A stretch of 53,397 nt of DNA from JBBRCX01 sp038204465. GTDB taxonomy: Bacteria; Planctomycetota; Phycisphaerae; Tepidisphaerales; Tepidisphaeraceae. Numbering within the stretch: the first letter of the stretch is position 1; each line of letters starts with the position of its first letter. Both the position numbers and the translations under genes were made by a program. The notes beneath the pieces are model-generated. The model saw nothing but the letters and a program-made list of their open reading frames with translations, did not search any database and was not told where the DNA came from. The stretch lies in contig JBBRCX010000017.1 in the NCBI GenBank assembly GCA_038204465.1, forward strand, positions 1-53,397, given 5' to 3'. This document shows, piece after piece, positions 8,403-17,370 of the stretch.

Positions 8403-10694
8403 ATGTACCTGACCAACAAGAGTCGCTGGCGGCGGAGCGAGATTCGCAGGAATCGCCCGGACACTCCCCGTCTGCACTGGCAGCACCTCAGGTCGGAGGG
8501 AATCGTCACTTCGCTGGGAATCGCCGCCGTCTTCTGCATCTCGACGATCGTGATCCTGATGCTGAAGCAGGAGGTGGTGCCGTACCGCCCGGACCAGTGG
8601 ATCCCGCACGACATCGTGAGCCGGGTCGGCTTCCCCTTCTCGGACCAGGAACTCTTGGCGCAGAAGCGCCGCGAAGCCCGCGAGATTGAGCCGCGGGTCT
8701 ACAGGAGCAGCGGCGACGTCTGGGCCAACCTGTCCCGGGAGCTCCTGGCGCTTCCCGACCGGGTGGCGGACAACACGGTGGAGCAGCTGCCCGCGGACCT
8801 GAAGGATATCTTCGATCCCGGCGCCGTAACGGCGCTGCGGCAGTTCATCTCAGGCAAGGGACGAGAAGATTATTCGAGGCACGTCGAAGCTTTCATCGAC
8901 GCGCTGCGCAACCATCGCATCAGCGGCCCGCAGCAGAACTGGCCGATCGTGATCCTTCCGCAGGAGCAGCGACAGGAGGATTTGAAGGCGGACCGGAACG
9001 TGATCGTGGCTGGAGCGGGGACATTGCCCACGCGGGTAACGTTCGCGCTGAAAGACGAACGGCTTCGCGGGACGGTGAACACGTTCGCCCAGCGCATCTT
9101 CATGTTCACACTGCAGCCGAAGATTGCGGAGTTCACGCTGGCGACGCTGCAACCGACGCACGAATTGGACCCGATGGCGACCGCGGAGGCGCAGAACCAG
9201 GCGGCGCGGGATATTGCCGCGAGCGCCGGGAACATCTGGTATCCGCCTAACTCGATCCTGGTGCCCAAGGCGAACCGGGTCTTCACGCAGCGGGACTGGC
9301 AATTGCTGCGCGAAGAGAACCGGCACTACCTGAACAGCATCAAAGGGTGGGCGATCAAGACTCGTGCGGGACTGGCGGGCATCGTCCTGCTCATGACGGT
9401 GGTGCTGTGCGGCTATGTGGCGCGCTACCAGCCGCGCGTGGTAACGAATCACGCCCGCGCCGCGGCGATCGTGGCGCTGCTGGTCTCGATGCTGCTGTTA
9501 GCGCAGATCGCGGGGATCGGGAGCGGGCCGCTCTACCTCTTCGGGCTGGCGCCGACGCTTCTGGTGGCGATGATCCTGACGATCGCGTACGACCAGCGCT
9601 TCGCGATCGGCGTGGCGAGCATGCATGGCATCCTCGTGACGCTGGCGCTGGGGCAGGGGATGCCGTTCTTCGTGATTCTCTGGGTCGGCGTGCTGAGCGC
9701 GTGCTTCCTGCTGGACGACATTCGAACGCGGAGCAAGCTGATCGAAGTCGGCGGGGCCGCGTCTCTGGCGATGATCGCGGCGACAATATCGGCATCGGTG
9801 CTGACGCTCGACCCGGTGATGTTTGTGGTGAAGAACTGCCTGTACGCGGGAGCGGCGGGACTGGCGGTCGGGTTTGTCGTTCTGGGGATTCTGCCGTTTG
9901 TGGAGAAGGCGTTCCGCATCACGACGAGCATGACGCTTCTGGAGTTGGCGGATGCGAGCCAGCCGCTCTTGCGCCGGCTCGGGATGGAGGCGCCGGGCAC
10001 CTACAACCACAGCCTGCAGGTTGCGACGCTGGCGGAGTCGGCGGCGGAATCGGTGGGCGCCAACTCGCTGCTGTGCCGCGTCGGGAGCTACTACCACGAC
10101 GTCGGCAAGATCAACAAAGCGGATTACTTCATCGAGAACCAGAGCGGCGGCGAGAACAGGCACCTCAACCTTTCGCCGAGCGTCTCGCTGCTCATCATCA
10201 TCGGTCACGTGAAAGACGGCGTGGAATTGGCGCGGGAGTACAACCTGCCGACGAACCTGGTGACCTTCATCCAGCAGCATCACGGGACGACGCTCGTCGA
10301 ATATTTCTACCACCAGGCGTGCACCCAGAAGGACCAGAGGCAGCCGGATGAGCCGGCGATCAGCGAGACGCAGTACCGGTATCCGGGGCCCAAGCCGCGC
10401 ACGCGCGAGGTGGCGATCGTGATGCTGGCGGACGCGGTGGAGAGCGCGTGCCGGGCGATGTCCGAGCCGACTGCGAGCCGGGTGGAGGCGCTGGTCCATG
10501 ACTTGTCGATGAAACGCCTGATGGACGGGCAGTTTGACGAATGCGATCTGACGATGCGCGAGCTGGAGAACATCGAGCGGTCGATGATGAAGACGCTGCT
10601 CGGCATCTATCACGGACGGATCGCGTATCCCTCCTCGGCCGCCGCCAATGCCGCGCCGGCGATGCCGCCGATCGCGGCGGTCAAGTCCGCGTGA
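8403..10694 (+). CDS. 7TM-HD domain protein, PgpH/YqfF-like c-di-AMP phosphodiesterase
   Basis: 763 residues. Layout: short cytoplasmic N-terminus, one TM (about 38-58), a large extracytoplasmic domain (about 60-310), seven TM helices (about 320-510), then a cytoplasmic HD domain. HD residues are visible in YNHSLQVATLAESAAES, YYHDVGKINKADYF (His565-Asp566) and FIQQHHGTTLVEYFYHQA. This is the 7TMR-HDED plus HD layout of Listeria PgpH, which hydrolyses cyclic di-AMP; that activity is inferred from the family, not shown. Its place between phoH and ybeY matches many bacteria. The last base triplets overlap the GTG start of ybeY. The C-terminal 20 residues are an Ala/Pro-rich tail of low complexity. 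Confidence 0.9.
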   Translation: MYLTNKSRWRRSEIRRNRPDTPRLHWQHLRSEGIVTSLGIAAVFCISTIVILMLKQEVVPYRPDQWIPHDIVSRVGFPFSDQELLAQKRREAREIEPRVYRSSGDVWANLSRELLALPDRVADNTVEQLPADLKDIFDPGAVTALRQFISGKGREDYSRHVEAFIDALRNHRISGPQQNWPIVILPQEQRQEDLKADRNVIVAGAGTLPTRVTFALKDERLRGTVNTFAQRIFMFTLQPKIAEFTLATLQPTHELDPMATAEAQNQAARDIAASAGNIWYPPNSILVPKANRVFTQRDWQLLREENRHYLNSIKGWAIKTRAGLAGIVLLMTVVLCGYVARYQPRVVTNHARAAAIVALLVSMLLLAQIAGIGSGPLYLFGLAPTLLVAMILTIAYDQRFAIGVASMHGILVTLALGQGMPFFVILWVGVLSACFLLDDIRTRSKLIEVGGAASLAMIAATISASVLTLDPVMFVVKNCLYAGAAGLAVGFVVLGILPFVEKAFRITTSMTLLELADASQPLLRRLGMEAPGTYNHSLQVATLAESAAESVGANSLLCRVGSYYHDVGKINKADYFIENQSGGENRHLNLSPSVSLLIIIGHVKDGVELAREYNLPTNLVTFIQQHHGTTLVEYFYHQACTQKDQRQPDEPAISETQYRYPGPKPRTREVAIVMLADAVESACRAMSEPTASRVEALVHDLSMKRLMDGQFDECDLTMRELENIERSMMKTLLGIYHGRIAYPSSAAANAAPAMPPIAAVKSA

Positions 10695-11212
10695 GCCGCC
10701 CTCGAGACCCATCAACCCGAAGAGCCTCCGGGGGGCTTGGCCTGTCGGTGAGCGCTGCGACAGGGAAAAACTTCGTCAATTTTGTGCGCCGGCGCCTGCT
10801 TCGCGCGCACGCGATCCTGGGCTCGCCGGTGGAGGACCTGTCATTGGCATTCGTCGGAGATGCGCGAATGGCTGCTCTTCACGAGCAGTTCCTCGGCATC
10901 GCAGGTCCCACGGACGTGCTGACGTTTGCACTGGAGCGGAACCAGCGAGGGCAAGTGGTGTGCGGCGAGGTCGTTGTGTGCGTGCCCGAGGCGCGGCGCG
11001 CGGCACGGCGAACGGGACAGAGCACGGAGCGTGAGTTGCTGCTGTACTGCCTTCATGGTTTGTTGCACTTGAGCGGTTTGAACGATAGAACCGACACGGG
11101 CTTCCGGAAGATGCACCGCATCGAAGATGAGATCCTGACACAACTGGGCGTCGGTCCCGTGTTCAAGCCGGGAAGGCTGCCGCGGCGGCGCCTCGCAGGG
11201 ACAAGACGATGA
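10691..11212 (+). CDS. ybeY: Endoribonuclease YbeY (rRNA maturation RNase)
   Basis: 173 residues from GTG 10691, which overlaps the upstream stop (GTGA); GTG 10748 would give 154 residues, but the first beta strand (LGLSVSAATG) then falls largely outside, so the longer form is preferred. YbeY is a zinc endoribonuclease acting in 16S rRNA 3' maturation and 70S quality control. Motifs: AALHEQFLGIAGPTDVLTFAL and the metal site HGLLHLSGLNDRTDTGFRKM. The usual third zinc ligand (H in HGxLHLxGYDH) is Asp here. The C-terminus has a basic extension (PRRRLAGTRR). The stop overlaps the ATG of the next gene (ATGA), indicating translational coupling. Confidence 0.88.
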   Translation: MSRPRDPSTRRASGGLGLSVSAATGKNFVNFVRRRLLRAHAILGSPVEDLSLAFVGDARMAALHEQFLGIAGPTDVLTFALERNQRGQVVCGEVVVCVPEARRAARRTGQSTERELLLYCLHGLLHLSGLNDRTDTGFRKMHRIEDEILTQLGVGPVFKPGRLPRRRLAGTRR

Positions 11213-12504
11213 GGCCCCTTTTCATCGCCCTTGGTCTCTGCCTGGCCAGCGCGGGGGCGCTGTTCTTTTCCACGCTGACGTATGCGCTGCGCGAGCTGTC
11301 GCGCGTGCGGCTCGGCGAGTTTTTGGAAGAGCGCGGGCAGTCGCAATGGCTGGAGCCGACCACCGAGCATGCCAACGACCTGATATTCGTCACCGCCGCC
11401 GGCCGTCTGCTGTCCAACGTTTTCACAGTGGTGCTGGTGATCATGGCGCTGGAGCAGTGGCGGCCGGGCGTTCGCTACACGCTGGCGGTCATCGTTTCGA
11501 CGATCATCAGCCTGTTTCTGTCGGTCGCGATCCCGCACGCGCTGGCCCGCCATGAGGGCGACAAAATTGTTGGGGTATTCGCGCCGTTTCTCGACGTGGT
11601 CTGGCGGCTGATGAAACCGGTGACGACGCTGATGCACCTGATCGACGACGTGGTCCGCCGGGCCACGGGCGGTTCGGTGGAGACCGAGCCCGAAGAGATC
11701 CAGCAGGAGATCCTGTCGGTGGTCGAGGAGGGTGAGAAGGAAGGGATCGTCGATGCGCAGGAGCGGGTGATGATCGAGTCGGTGATCCAGTTCCGCGACA
11801 CGACCGCGGGGCAGATCATGACGCCGCGGCCGGAGATCATCGGGCTGGACGTCAACTCGTCGTTGATCCACGTGAAGCAGACGATCGAGGAGAGCGGGCA
11901 CTCGCGGATTCCCGTCTATGACGGGACGATCGACCATATCGTCGGCGTGCTTTACGCCCGCGACATGCTTCAGTACCTGGGACAGGCGGCGCCGCACTTC
12001 GACCTGAGGAGCGCGATGCGGCCGAAACTGGAGGTGCCGGAGACGAAGCTGGTGCGCGAGCTGCTGCGGGATTTCCGGGTGCAGAAGGTGCATATCGCGA
12101 TCGTGCTGGACGAGTATGGGGGCACCGCGGGCATCGTCACGATTGAAGATATCCTGGAAGAGCTTGTCGGGGACATCAGCGACGAGCATGAGTCGATCGA
12201 GCCGGGCCTGTTCAAGCGGATCGACGAGCAGACCGCCGAGGCGGACGCGCGCATCTATATCGAGGAGTTCAACCGCCTCGCGGGGCTGAACCTGCCGGAA
12301 GAGGCGGGATATGACACGCTGGGCGGCTTCGTTTCGACGCACCTCGGGCGAATTCCGGAAGCCGGGACCACGTTTGAGTATGGCGGCGCCCGCTTCACGG
12401 TGGTGGAGGCGGAGCCGCAGAAGGTGAATCGGGTCCGGGTGGAAATGTTGCCGCAGCCGGCCGAGTCGGCGCCGCTCACGCCAGCCCCGACGAGCGGGGT
12501 GTAG
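11209..12504 (+). CDS. CNNM/HlyC-CorC family membrane protein with CBS pair
   Basis: 431 residues. Domains in order: a CNNM (DUF21) transmembrane region (about 1-140), an acidic linker helix, two CBS domains (about 190-330; ITPRPEIIGLD-like MTPRPEIIGLD, then SRIPVYDGTIDHIVGVLY and VLDEYGGTAGIVTIEDILEELVGDI) and a C-terminal CorC/HlyC domain (about 345-425; LAGLNLPEEAGYDTLGGFV). The family is often called haemolysin C but is more likely involved in Mg2+/Co2+ homeostasis; no haemolysin role is implied. It starts with ATG 11209 overlapping the ybeY stop and ends the phoH-pgpH-ybeY operon. This ybeY-CorC pairing is common in bacteria. Confidence 0.9.
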   Translation: MRPLFIALGLCLASAGALFFSTLTYALRELSRVRLGEFLEERGQSQWLEPTTEHANDLIFVTAAGRLLSNVFTVVLVIMALEQWRPGVRYTLAVIVSTIISLFLSVAIPHALARHEGDKIVGVFAPFLDVVWRLMKPVTTLMHLIDDVVRRATGGSVETEPEEIQQEILSVVEEGEKEGIVDAQERVMIESVIQFRDTTAGQIMTPRPEIIGLDVNSSLIHVKQTIEESGHSRIPVYDGTIDHIVGVLYARDMLQYLGQAAPHFDLRSAMRPKLEVPETKLVRELLRDFRVQKVHIAIVLDEYGGTAGIVTIEDILEELVGDISDEHESIEPGLFKRIDEQTAEADARIYIEEFNRLAGLNLPEEAGYDTLGGFVSTHLGRIPEAGTTFEYGGARFTVVEAEPQKVNRVRVEMLPQPAESAPLTPAPTSGV

Positions 12505-12697
12505 TCAGATAAGATTGAGGGGGAGCGAAATCCGCCAATTTCGAAGTCCTTGAACCGCCACTCACGATAAAGCGTAGGAGGGCGATCGTCGTGTTTGATT
12601 CGCCCCCGACCCTCGGTTATGTTCCGCCCGTCGGCATGGATGCTGAGAACGTGGCGGGATGAGGACGCGTCTGGCGTCCGGGAAAGGGACCTTCCCC

Positions 12698-14167
12698 ATG
12701 CTCCTGCACACCCTCCTGAAGCAGTTCGACCCCAAGCTCTCAACCGCCGGCATTCCCAATACGGAAATCACAGGAATTCGCGAAGACTCGCGCGAGGTGA
12801 GGGGCGGAGAGCTGTTCGTCGCCCGTGCGGGGACGCAGACGGACGGGCTCAAGTTTGTACAGGACGCCGCCAATCGGGGGGCGGTCGCGATCGTGGCCCA
12901 GGAGAAGGTCGCGGGCATCCATTTGCCGCAGATCATCGCCGCCGATTCGGGGGCCGCGGCGTCGGTGCTTGCCAACCTCTTCCAGGGTCAGCCTTCGGAC
13001 CAGGTGCGCTCGCTGGCGATCACGGGGACGAACGGCAAGACGACGACGAGCTACCTGATCCGGCACATCCTGTCGAAGGTCGGGACGCGCTGCGGCATGA
13101 TCGGGACGGTGGAGATCGACGATGGCCGCAGCCGGCGCGAGGCGAGCATGACGACGCCCGCCGCCACGGAGATCGCCGCTCTGCTCGCTTCGATGCGCGA
13201 CAAGGGGTGCCGTGCGTGTGCGATGGAGACTTCCAGCCATGCGCTGGACCAGGGGCGCGTCGCGGGAGTGTCGTTCGCCGGGGCGGCCTTTACGAACCTG
13301 ACGGGGGACCACCTCGATTATCACAAGACGATGGAAAGTTACGCGGCGGCCAAGGGGCGGCTGTTCGCGTCGCTGGATCCGGCGGCGGTCGCGGTGGTCA
13401 ATGCGGATGACAGGTGGTCGGCGCGGATGATCCAGGACTGTCGCGCCCGCATCATCCGCTTCGGGTTTGGCCGCAGCGCCGATTACCGGGCCCGCGACAT
13501 GGCGGTCACGGCCCAGGGGAGCCACTTCGTCCTGGTCACTCCCGACGGCAAGACCGAAGTGAGCATGGCGCTGATCGGGCGACACAACATTGAAAACGCC
13601 CTGGCGGCAGCCGCGCTGGTGGGAGAGGCATTCGGGCTGTCAGTGCACCAGATCGCGGCCGCTCTGCGCGACGCGGCGGGCGCGCCCGGGCGATTGCAGG
13701 CGGTCCTGCAGGGGCAATCTTTCGCCGTGCTGGTTGATTACGCGCATACCGATGACGCGCTGGAGAACGTGCTGACCGCGCTGCGGCCGCTGACGCGCGG
13801 CAAGCTGCGCGTCCTCTTCGGCTGCGGCGGGGAACGCGATCCGACGAAGCGGCCGCGTATGGCGCGCGTGGCGCAGAAGCTGGCCGACGTGGTTTACGTC
13901 ACCAGCGACAACCCGCGAAGGGAGCGCCCCGAGTCGATCGTGGAGCAGATCCTGAGCGGCTTTTCGCCGACGGGGAATTCACCGGTGGTCCACATCGACC
14001 GGCGAAGCGCCATTCAGCGGGCGCTGGGCGATGCGGACGCCGGCGACGTGGTCCTCATCGCCGGCAAGGGCCATGAGAATTACCAGATCGTGGGCGCGGA
14101 GAAGCATCATTTCGACGACGTGGAAGAGGCGAATAAGGTGTTGCTGGCCGGGAGCGTCGGCGTATAG
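12698..14167 (+). CDS. murE: UDP-MurNAc-tripeptide synthetase
   Basis: 489 residues. This cytoplasmic Mur ligase adds the third stem residue to UDP-MurNAc-L-Ala-D-Glu using ATP. The P-loop is AITGTNGKTTTSYLIRHIL; the TTPAATEIAALLASM and ETSSHALDQGRV motifs are conserved. The substrate-selecting motif SDNPRRERPESIVEQIL is DNPR, the meso-diaminopimelate form, so the peptidoglycan should be of the mDAP type. ATG 12698 was chosen because GGAAAGGGA (12681-12689) precedes it at 8 bases, better than an in-frame start at 12659. It opens the first block of the dcw cluster; the 193 bases before it probably hold the promoter, but no consensus was found. Confidence 0.95.
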   Translation: MLLHTLLKQFDPKLSTAGIPNTEITGIREDSREVRGGELFVARAGTQTDGLKFVQDAANRGAVAIVAQEKVAGIHLPQIIAADSGAAASVLANLFQGQPSDQVRSLAITGTNGKTTTSYLIRHILSKVGTRCGMIGTVEIDDGRSRREASMTTPAATEIAALLASMRDKGCRACAMETSSHALDQGRVAGVSFAGAAFTNLTGDHLDYHKTMESYAAAKGRLFASLDPAAVAVVNADDRWSARMIQDCRARIIRFGFGRSADYRARDMAVTAQGSHFVLVTPDGKTEVSMALIGRHNIENALAAAALVGEAFGLSVHQIAAALRDAAGAPGRLQAVLQGQSFAVLVDYAHTDDALENVLTALRPLTRGKLRVLFGCGGERDPTKRPRMARVAQKLADVVYVTSDNPRRERPESIVEQILSGFSPTGNSPVVHIDRRSAIQRALGDADAGDVVLIAGKGHENYQIVGAEKHHFDDVEEANKVLLAGSVGV

Positions 14168-14197
14168 CAGATTTGTCGCAGGGGCGTTCGGGGAGAC

Positions 14198-15607
14198 ATG
14201 AAGCCGCTGACGTTGCAACAGATTCGCCAGGCCGTCGGCGGCAAGAACCTCACCTCCATCCCCGCAGACGTAGCCGCGATCGAAGCGATCTGCACCGACA
14301 CGCGCAACATGGAGCCGGGGTCGCTGTTCGTCGCGCTGCGCGGCGACCGGCACAACGCCCACCGCTTTCTCCCGGAAGCGGCGGCAAAGGGCGCCATCGC
14401 GGCGCTGGTCGAGGAACGGCCGCATCATACCCTTCCCAACGTCCATCTGATTCAGGTTTCCGACACGCGCGCAGCGCTGGGAAAGCTGGCGCGCTTCGTG
14501 CGGCAGCAGCTCAGTGCGAAAGTGATCGCGGTTGCGGGTAGCAACGGGAAAACCAGCACCAAACTGCTGATCGACGCCGCCCTGCGCGGAAAGCTGAGGG
14601 GCTCGATATCGCCCAAGAGCTTCAACAACGACATTGGCGTTCCGCTGACGATCTTCCCCGCCGACCCGTCGGCAAATTATCTCGTGCTGGAGATGGGCAC
14701 GAACCATCACGGCGAGATCAAGATCCTGTCGGACATGGCGATGCCGGACATCGCGGTGATCACCAACTGCGGCGCGGAACATCTCGAGGGATTGGACGAC
14801 CTGATCGGGGTGCGGCGAGAGAACGCCAGCATCACCAGCGGCCTGCGCCACAGGGGGCTGCTGGTCGTGAATGGTGACGATGAGGAACTGCTGGCGCTGG
14901 TCGCGGACTACCCGGGCAGGATTGTCACCTTTGGGTTCAATGCCAGCAACGACCTGTTCGCGACGGACATCAAGTGCGACGAGAAGGGGACGAGCTTTCG
15001 GCTGAACAACCGGCGCCGGCGGGTGTTCGTGCCGATGCTGGGCCGGCACAGCGCCTGCAATGCCCTGGCGGCGATCGCGGTGGCGCGGCGGCTGCGGCTG
15101 TCGGAGGAGCTGGCGATCAGCAGTTTGGCCGAAGCGCAGGGACCGGAGATGCGGCTGCAGTTGCAGAAAGCCGGGAACGTGACCGTGCTCAACGACGCGT
15201 ACAACGCCAATCCAAATTCCATGCGGGCCGCGATCGAGACGGTGAGCGCGCTGAGGACAAGCGGCCGGCGGATCGCGATTTTGGGCGACATGCGCGAGCT
15301 GGGCCGCTCGAGCGATCGTTATCACAAGGAGATCGGCGAATTCGCGGCCACCGCGGGCGCGCTCAACGCGCTGATCTGCGTCGGGACGCAGGCGCGGCTG
15401 ATCGCGGATGCGGCCCAGGCAGCGGGGCTGGCGGCGCGGGCGATCACGCGCTTCGACGACGCCATTTCGGCGGCCGCCGCCGTCCCGAAGCGATTGAAAT
15501 CCGGCGACCTGGTGCTCATCAAAGCCTCGCGCAGCATTCGCCTGGAAGAAGTCGCCAAGGCGATCATCAGCAGCCGCGCCGAACCGGCGCGCAAGATCGC
15601 GTCCTAG
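14198..15607 (+). CDS. murF: UDP-MurNAc-tripeptide D-Ala-D-Ala ligase
   Basis: 469 residues. It joins D-Ala-D-Ala (made by Ddl, encoded 7 kb downstream) to the UDP-MurNAc-tripeptide, completing the cytoplasmic pentapeptide precursor. Mur ligase signatures: EAICTDTRNMEPGSLFVALRG, the P-loop AVAGSNGKTSTKLLIDAAL, EMGTNHHGEIKILS, and NDAYNANPNSMRAAIETV. ATG 14198 has GGGGAGA directly upstream. It is separated from murE by 30 bases. The order murE-murF-mraY follows the canonical dcw order. Confidence 0.95.
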   Translation: MKPLTLQQIRQAVGGKNLTSIPADVAAIEAICTDTRNMEPGSLFVALRGDRHNAHRFLPEAAAKGAIAALVEERPHHTLPNVHLIQVSDTRAALGKLARFVRQQLSAKVIAVAGSNGKTSTKLLIDAALRGKLRGSISPKSFNNDIGVPLTIFPADPSANYLVLEMGTNHHGEIKILSDMAMPDIAVITNCGAEHLEGLDDLIGVRRENASITSGLRHRGLLVVNGDDEELLALVADYPGRIVTFGFNASNDLFATDIKCDEKGTSFRLNNRRRRVFVPMLGRHSACNALAAIAVARRLRLSEELAISSLAEAQGPEMRLQLQKAGNVTVLNDAYNANPNSMRAAIETVSALRTSGRRIAILGDMRELGRSSDRYHKEIGEFAATAGALNALICVGTQARLIADAAQAAGLAARAITRFDDAISAAAAVPKRLKSGDLVLIKASRSIRLEEVAKAIISSRAEPARKIAS

Positions 15608-15706
15608 CAATCAGCGTTTCAACAAGCAGAATGCACCGCGGCAGCCGCGCCGGCCGATGGAGGTTGGCGGTTTGGCCGGTCGCAGGCGTCGAGAGCGGTT
15701 TCGCGG

Positions 15707-16849
15707 ATGATCTTTCTGCTCGTCAAACATTGGCTGGAGTGGCTGCAGGCGCACAACCTGGGCTTCCTTCGCGTCTTCACGTTTGTCACGTTCCAGTCGA
15801 CCGTCTCCGTGCTGCTCGGGTTTGTCTTCTGCGTGGCGCTGGGCCCCTGGGTGATCGAGTGGCTGCGCCGGCAGAAGATTGGCGATTACGCGAAGTTCGA
15901 CCAGGCCGAGGTCGACAAGATGATGGAGGGGAAGAAGGGGACGCCGACGATGGGCGGCATCCTGATCATCTTCTCGATCGCGATCACGACGCTGCTGGTC
16001 GCGGATTTGCGCAACTTCTACGTGCAGATGGCGCTGGTGTGCCTCATCTGGCTGGGCGCGGTCGGCGCCGCGGACGACTGGCTCAAGCTCACCGCCGCGC
16101 GGCGCGGCGGCAATCGCCAGGGGCTCACCAGCCTGGAGAAACTGCTGTTCCAGGTTGGGCTCGCGGTCCTGTTGTGCGTCTTCACGTACAACTACGGGCG
16201 CGGGATTGAAAATGCGACGCGCTTCTTTTTCCCCTTCGCCAAGAACAGCTATGTTCAACTGGGTCTGGTTGCGTTCATCGTGATCGGCGTGCTGGTGATG
16301 ACCGGCTCGAGCAACGCGGTGAACCTGACGGATGGCCTCGACGGCCTCGCCGCCGGCTGCATGGCGATCGTGAGCATCGTCTTCTGCATCCTGGCGTTGA
16401 TCATCGGCACGGTCGGCTGGGCGTCGACGCTGCTGCTTCCCTACGTATTGGCCGCCGATCAGATGGCGGTGCTCGCCGGCGCGATGACCGGCGCCTGCCT
16501 GGGCTTCCTGTGGTTCAACTGCAATCCCGCGCGGGTGTTCATGGGCGACACTGGCTCGCTGGCGCTGGGGGGGCTGATCGGTTACATCGCGATCGTGCTG
16601 CGCCAGGAACTGGTGCTGTTCATGGTGGGCGGGATCTTCGTGGCCGAGGCGCTGTCGGTGATGCTCCAGGTGAGCTACTTCAAGTACACGCGGCGGCGGT
16701 ATGGCGAAGGACGGCGCATTTTGTTGATGTCGCCGCTGCACCATCACTTCCAGCGCAAGGGGTGGACGGAGACGCAGGTGGTGGTGCGTTTCTGGCTGAT
16801 CGGCGCGATGCTGGCGGCGCTGGCGCTGGTGACGGTGAAATTAAGGTAA
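15707..16849 (+). CDS. mraY: Phospho-N-acetylmuramoyl-pentapeptide transferase
   Basis: 380-residue polytopic membrane enzyme that moves phospho-MurNAc-pentapeptide from UDP onto undecaprenyl phosphate, giving lipid I. Ten hydrophobic segments fit the family. Hallmarks: KKGTPTMGGILI, the catalytic AADDWLKL, NLTDGLDGLAAGC, NPARVFMGDTGSLALGG and the HHHFQRKGWTETQVVVRFW loop before the last TM. The start at ATG 15707 leaves a 99-base gap after murF. In the canonical dcw cluster murD follows; here it does not. Confidence 0.96.
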   Translation: MIFLLVKHWLEWLQAHNLGFLRVFTFVTFQSTVSVLLGFVFCVALGPWVIEWLRRQKIGDYAKFDQAEVDKMMEGKKGTPTMGGILIIFSIAITTLLVADLRNFYVQMALVCLIWLGAVGAADDWLKLTAARRGGNRQGLTSLEKLLFQVGLAVLLCVFTYNYGRGIENATRFFFPFAKNSYVQLGLVAFIVIGVLVMTGSSNAVNLTDGLDGLAAGCMAIVSIVFCILALIIGTVGWASTLLLPYVLAADQMAVLAGAMTGACLGFLWFNCNPARVFMGDTGSLALGGLIGYIAIVLRQELVLFMVGGIFVAEALSVMLQVSYFKYTRRRYGEGRRILLMSPLHHHFQRKGWTETQVVVRFWLIGAMLAALALVTVKLR

Positions 16850-16977
16850 GAGTCGTGCGCCTTCCCCCGCCCCCGCGGCGCAATTCACGGATAGAGACCC
16901 TCAACCCGGAGCCGGATTGTCCCACTGACGGATCAGCGGAACAGGGCGCGTTCCCGATCAGTGCGCCCGCAAAGGCG

Positions 16978-17244
16978 TCAATCGTCGGCCGCGACATCGC
17001 GACTATCCGAAGGTTGTTGGTCCTTATGTTTGGCGGGCAGAACCGGGAAACCTTGTGTGTCGGGCCGCACGCTGTGTGAAGCCATGAAGGCGAAAATTGA
17101 AATAATCATGCTGACAGTGCTGAGCAGGCAGATGGGAAACACGTTCCGCACGTAGTCATGCGCGACGAAGGCGCAGATCAACAACACCGCCCAAGCGCTG
17201 CCTGCCGCGATCCCGATAGCGGTCAACACTCGTTTTTTCGTCAT
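16978..17244 (-). CDS. Small membrane protein in the usual murD slot
   Basis: 88 residues starting MTKKRVLTAIGIAAGSAW; two TM helices are evident (about 7-26 and 34-54, the second IcllstvsmiisIFAFMA-like), then a polar, charged tail ending in SRDVAADD. A basic N-terminus before the first helix supports membrane insertion. It lies on the opposite strand between mraY and ftsW, where murD normally sits. No family recognised. An in-frame start at 17283 would add 13 residues with no better support. Being short and with no clear ribosome binding site, it could be a chance frame, but the TM pattern and basic flank favour a real gene. Confidence 0.5.
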   Translation of the reverse strand: MTKKRVLTAIGIAAGSAWAVLLICAFVAHDYVRNVFPICLLSTVSMIISIFAFMASHSVRPDTQGFPVLPAKHKDQQPSDSRDVAADD

Positions 17245-17370
17245 CGCGCGTTGAAGTGTAAGGCGAAAGATGTAGTAGCACACAGTTTCGTGGTCCGGAT
17301 TACATGACGGGCACGCCCTGCTTTCCTTCGCCGCTCATGACCGGCATCGCGTAAGTCCGATAACCGTTTC

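Noticed and set aside
16510..17079. 189-codon plus-strand frame overlapping the mraY end
   Set aside because: Its first two thirds are a shifted reading of mraY; no ribosome site or motif supports it.
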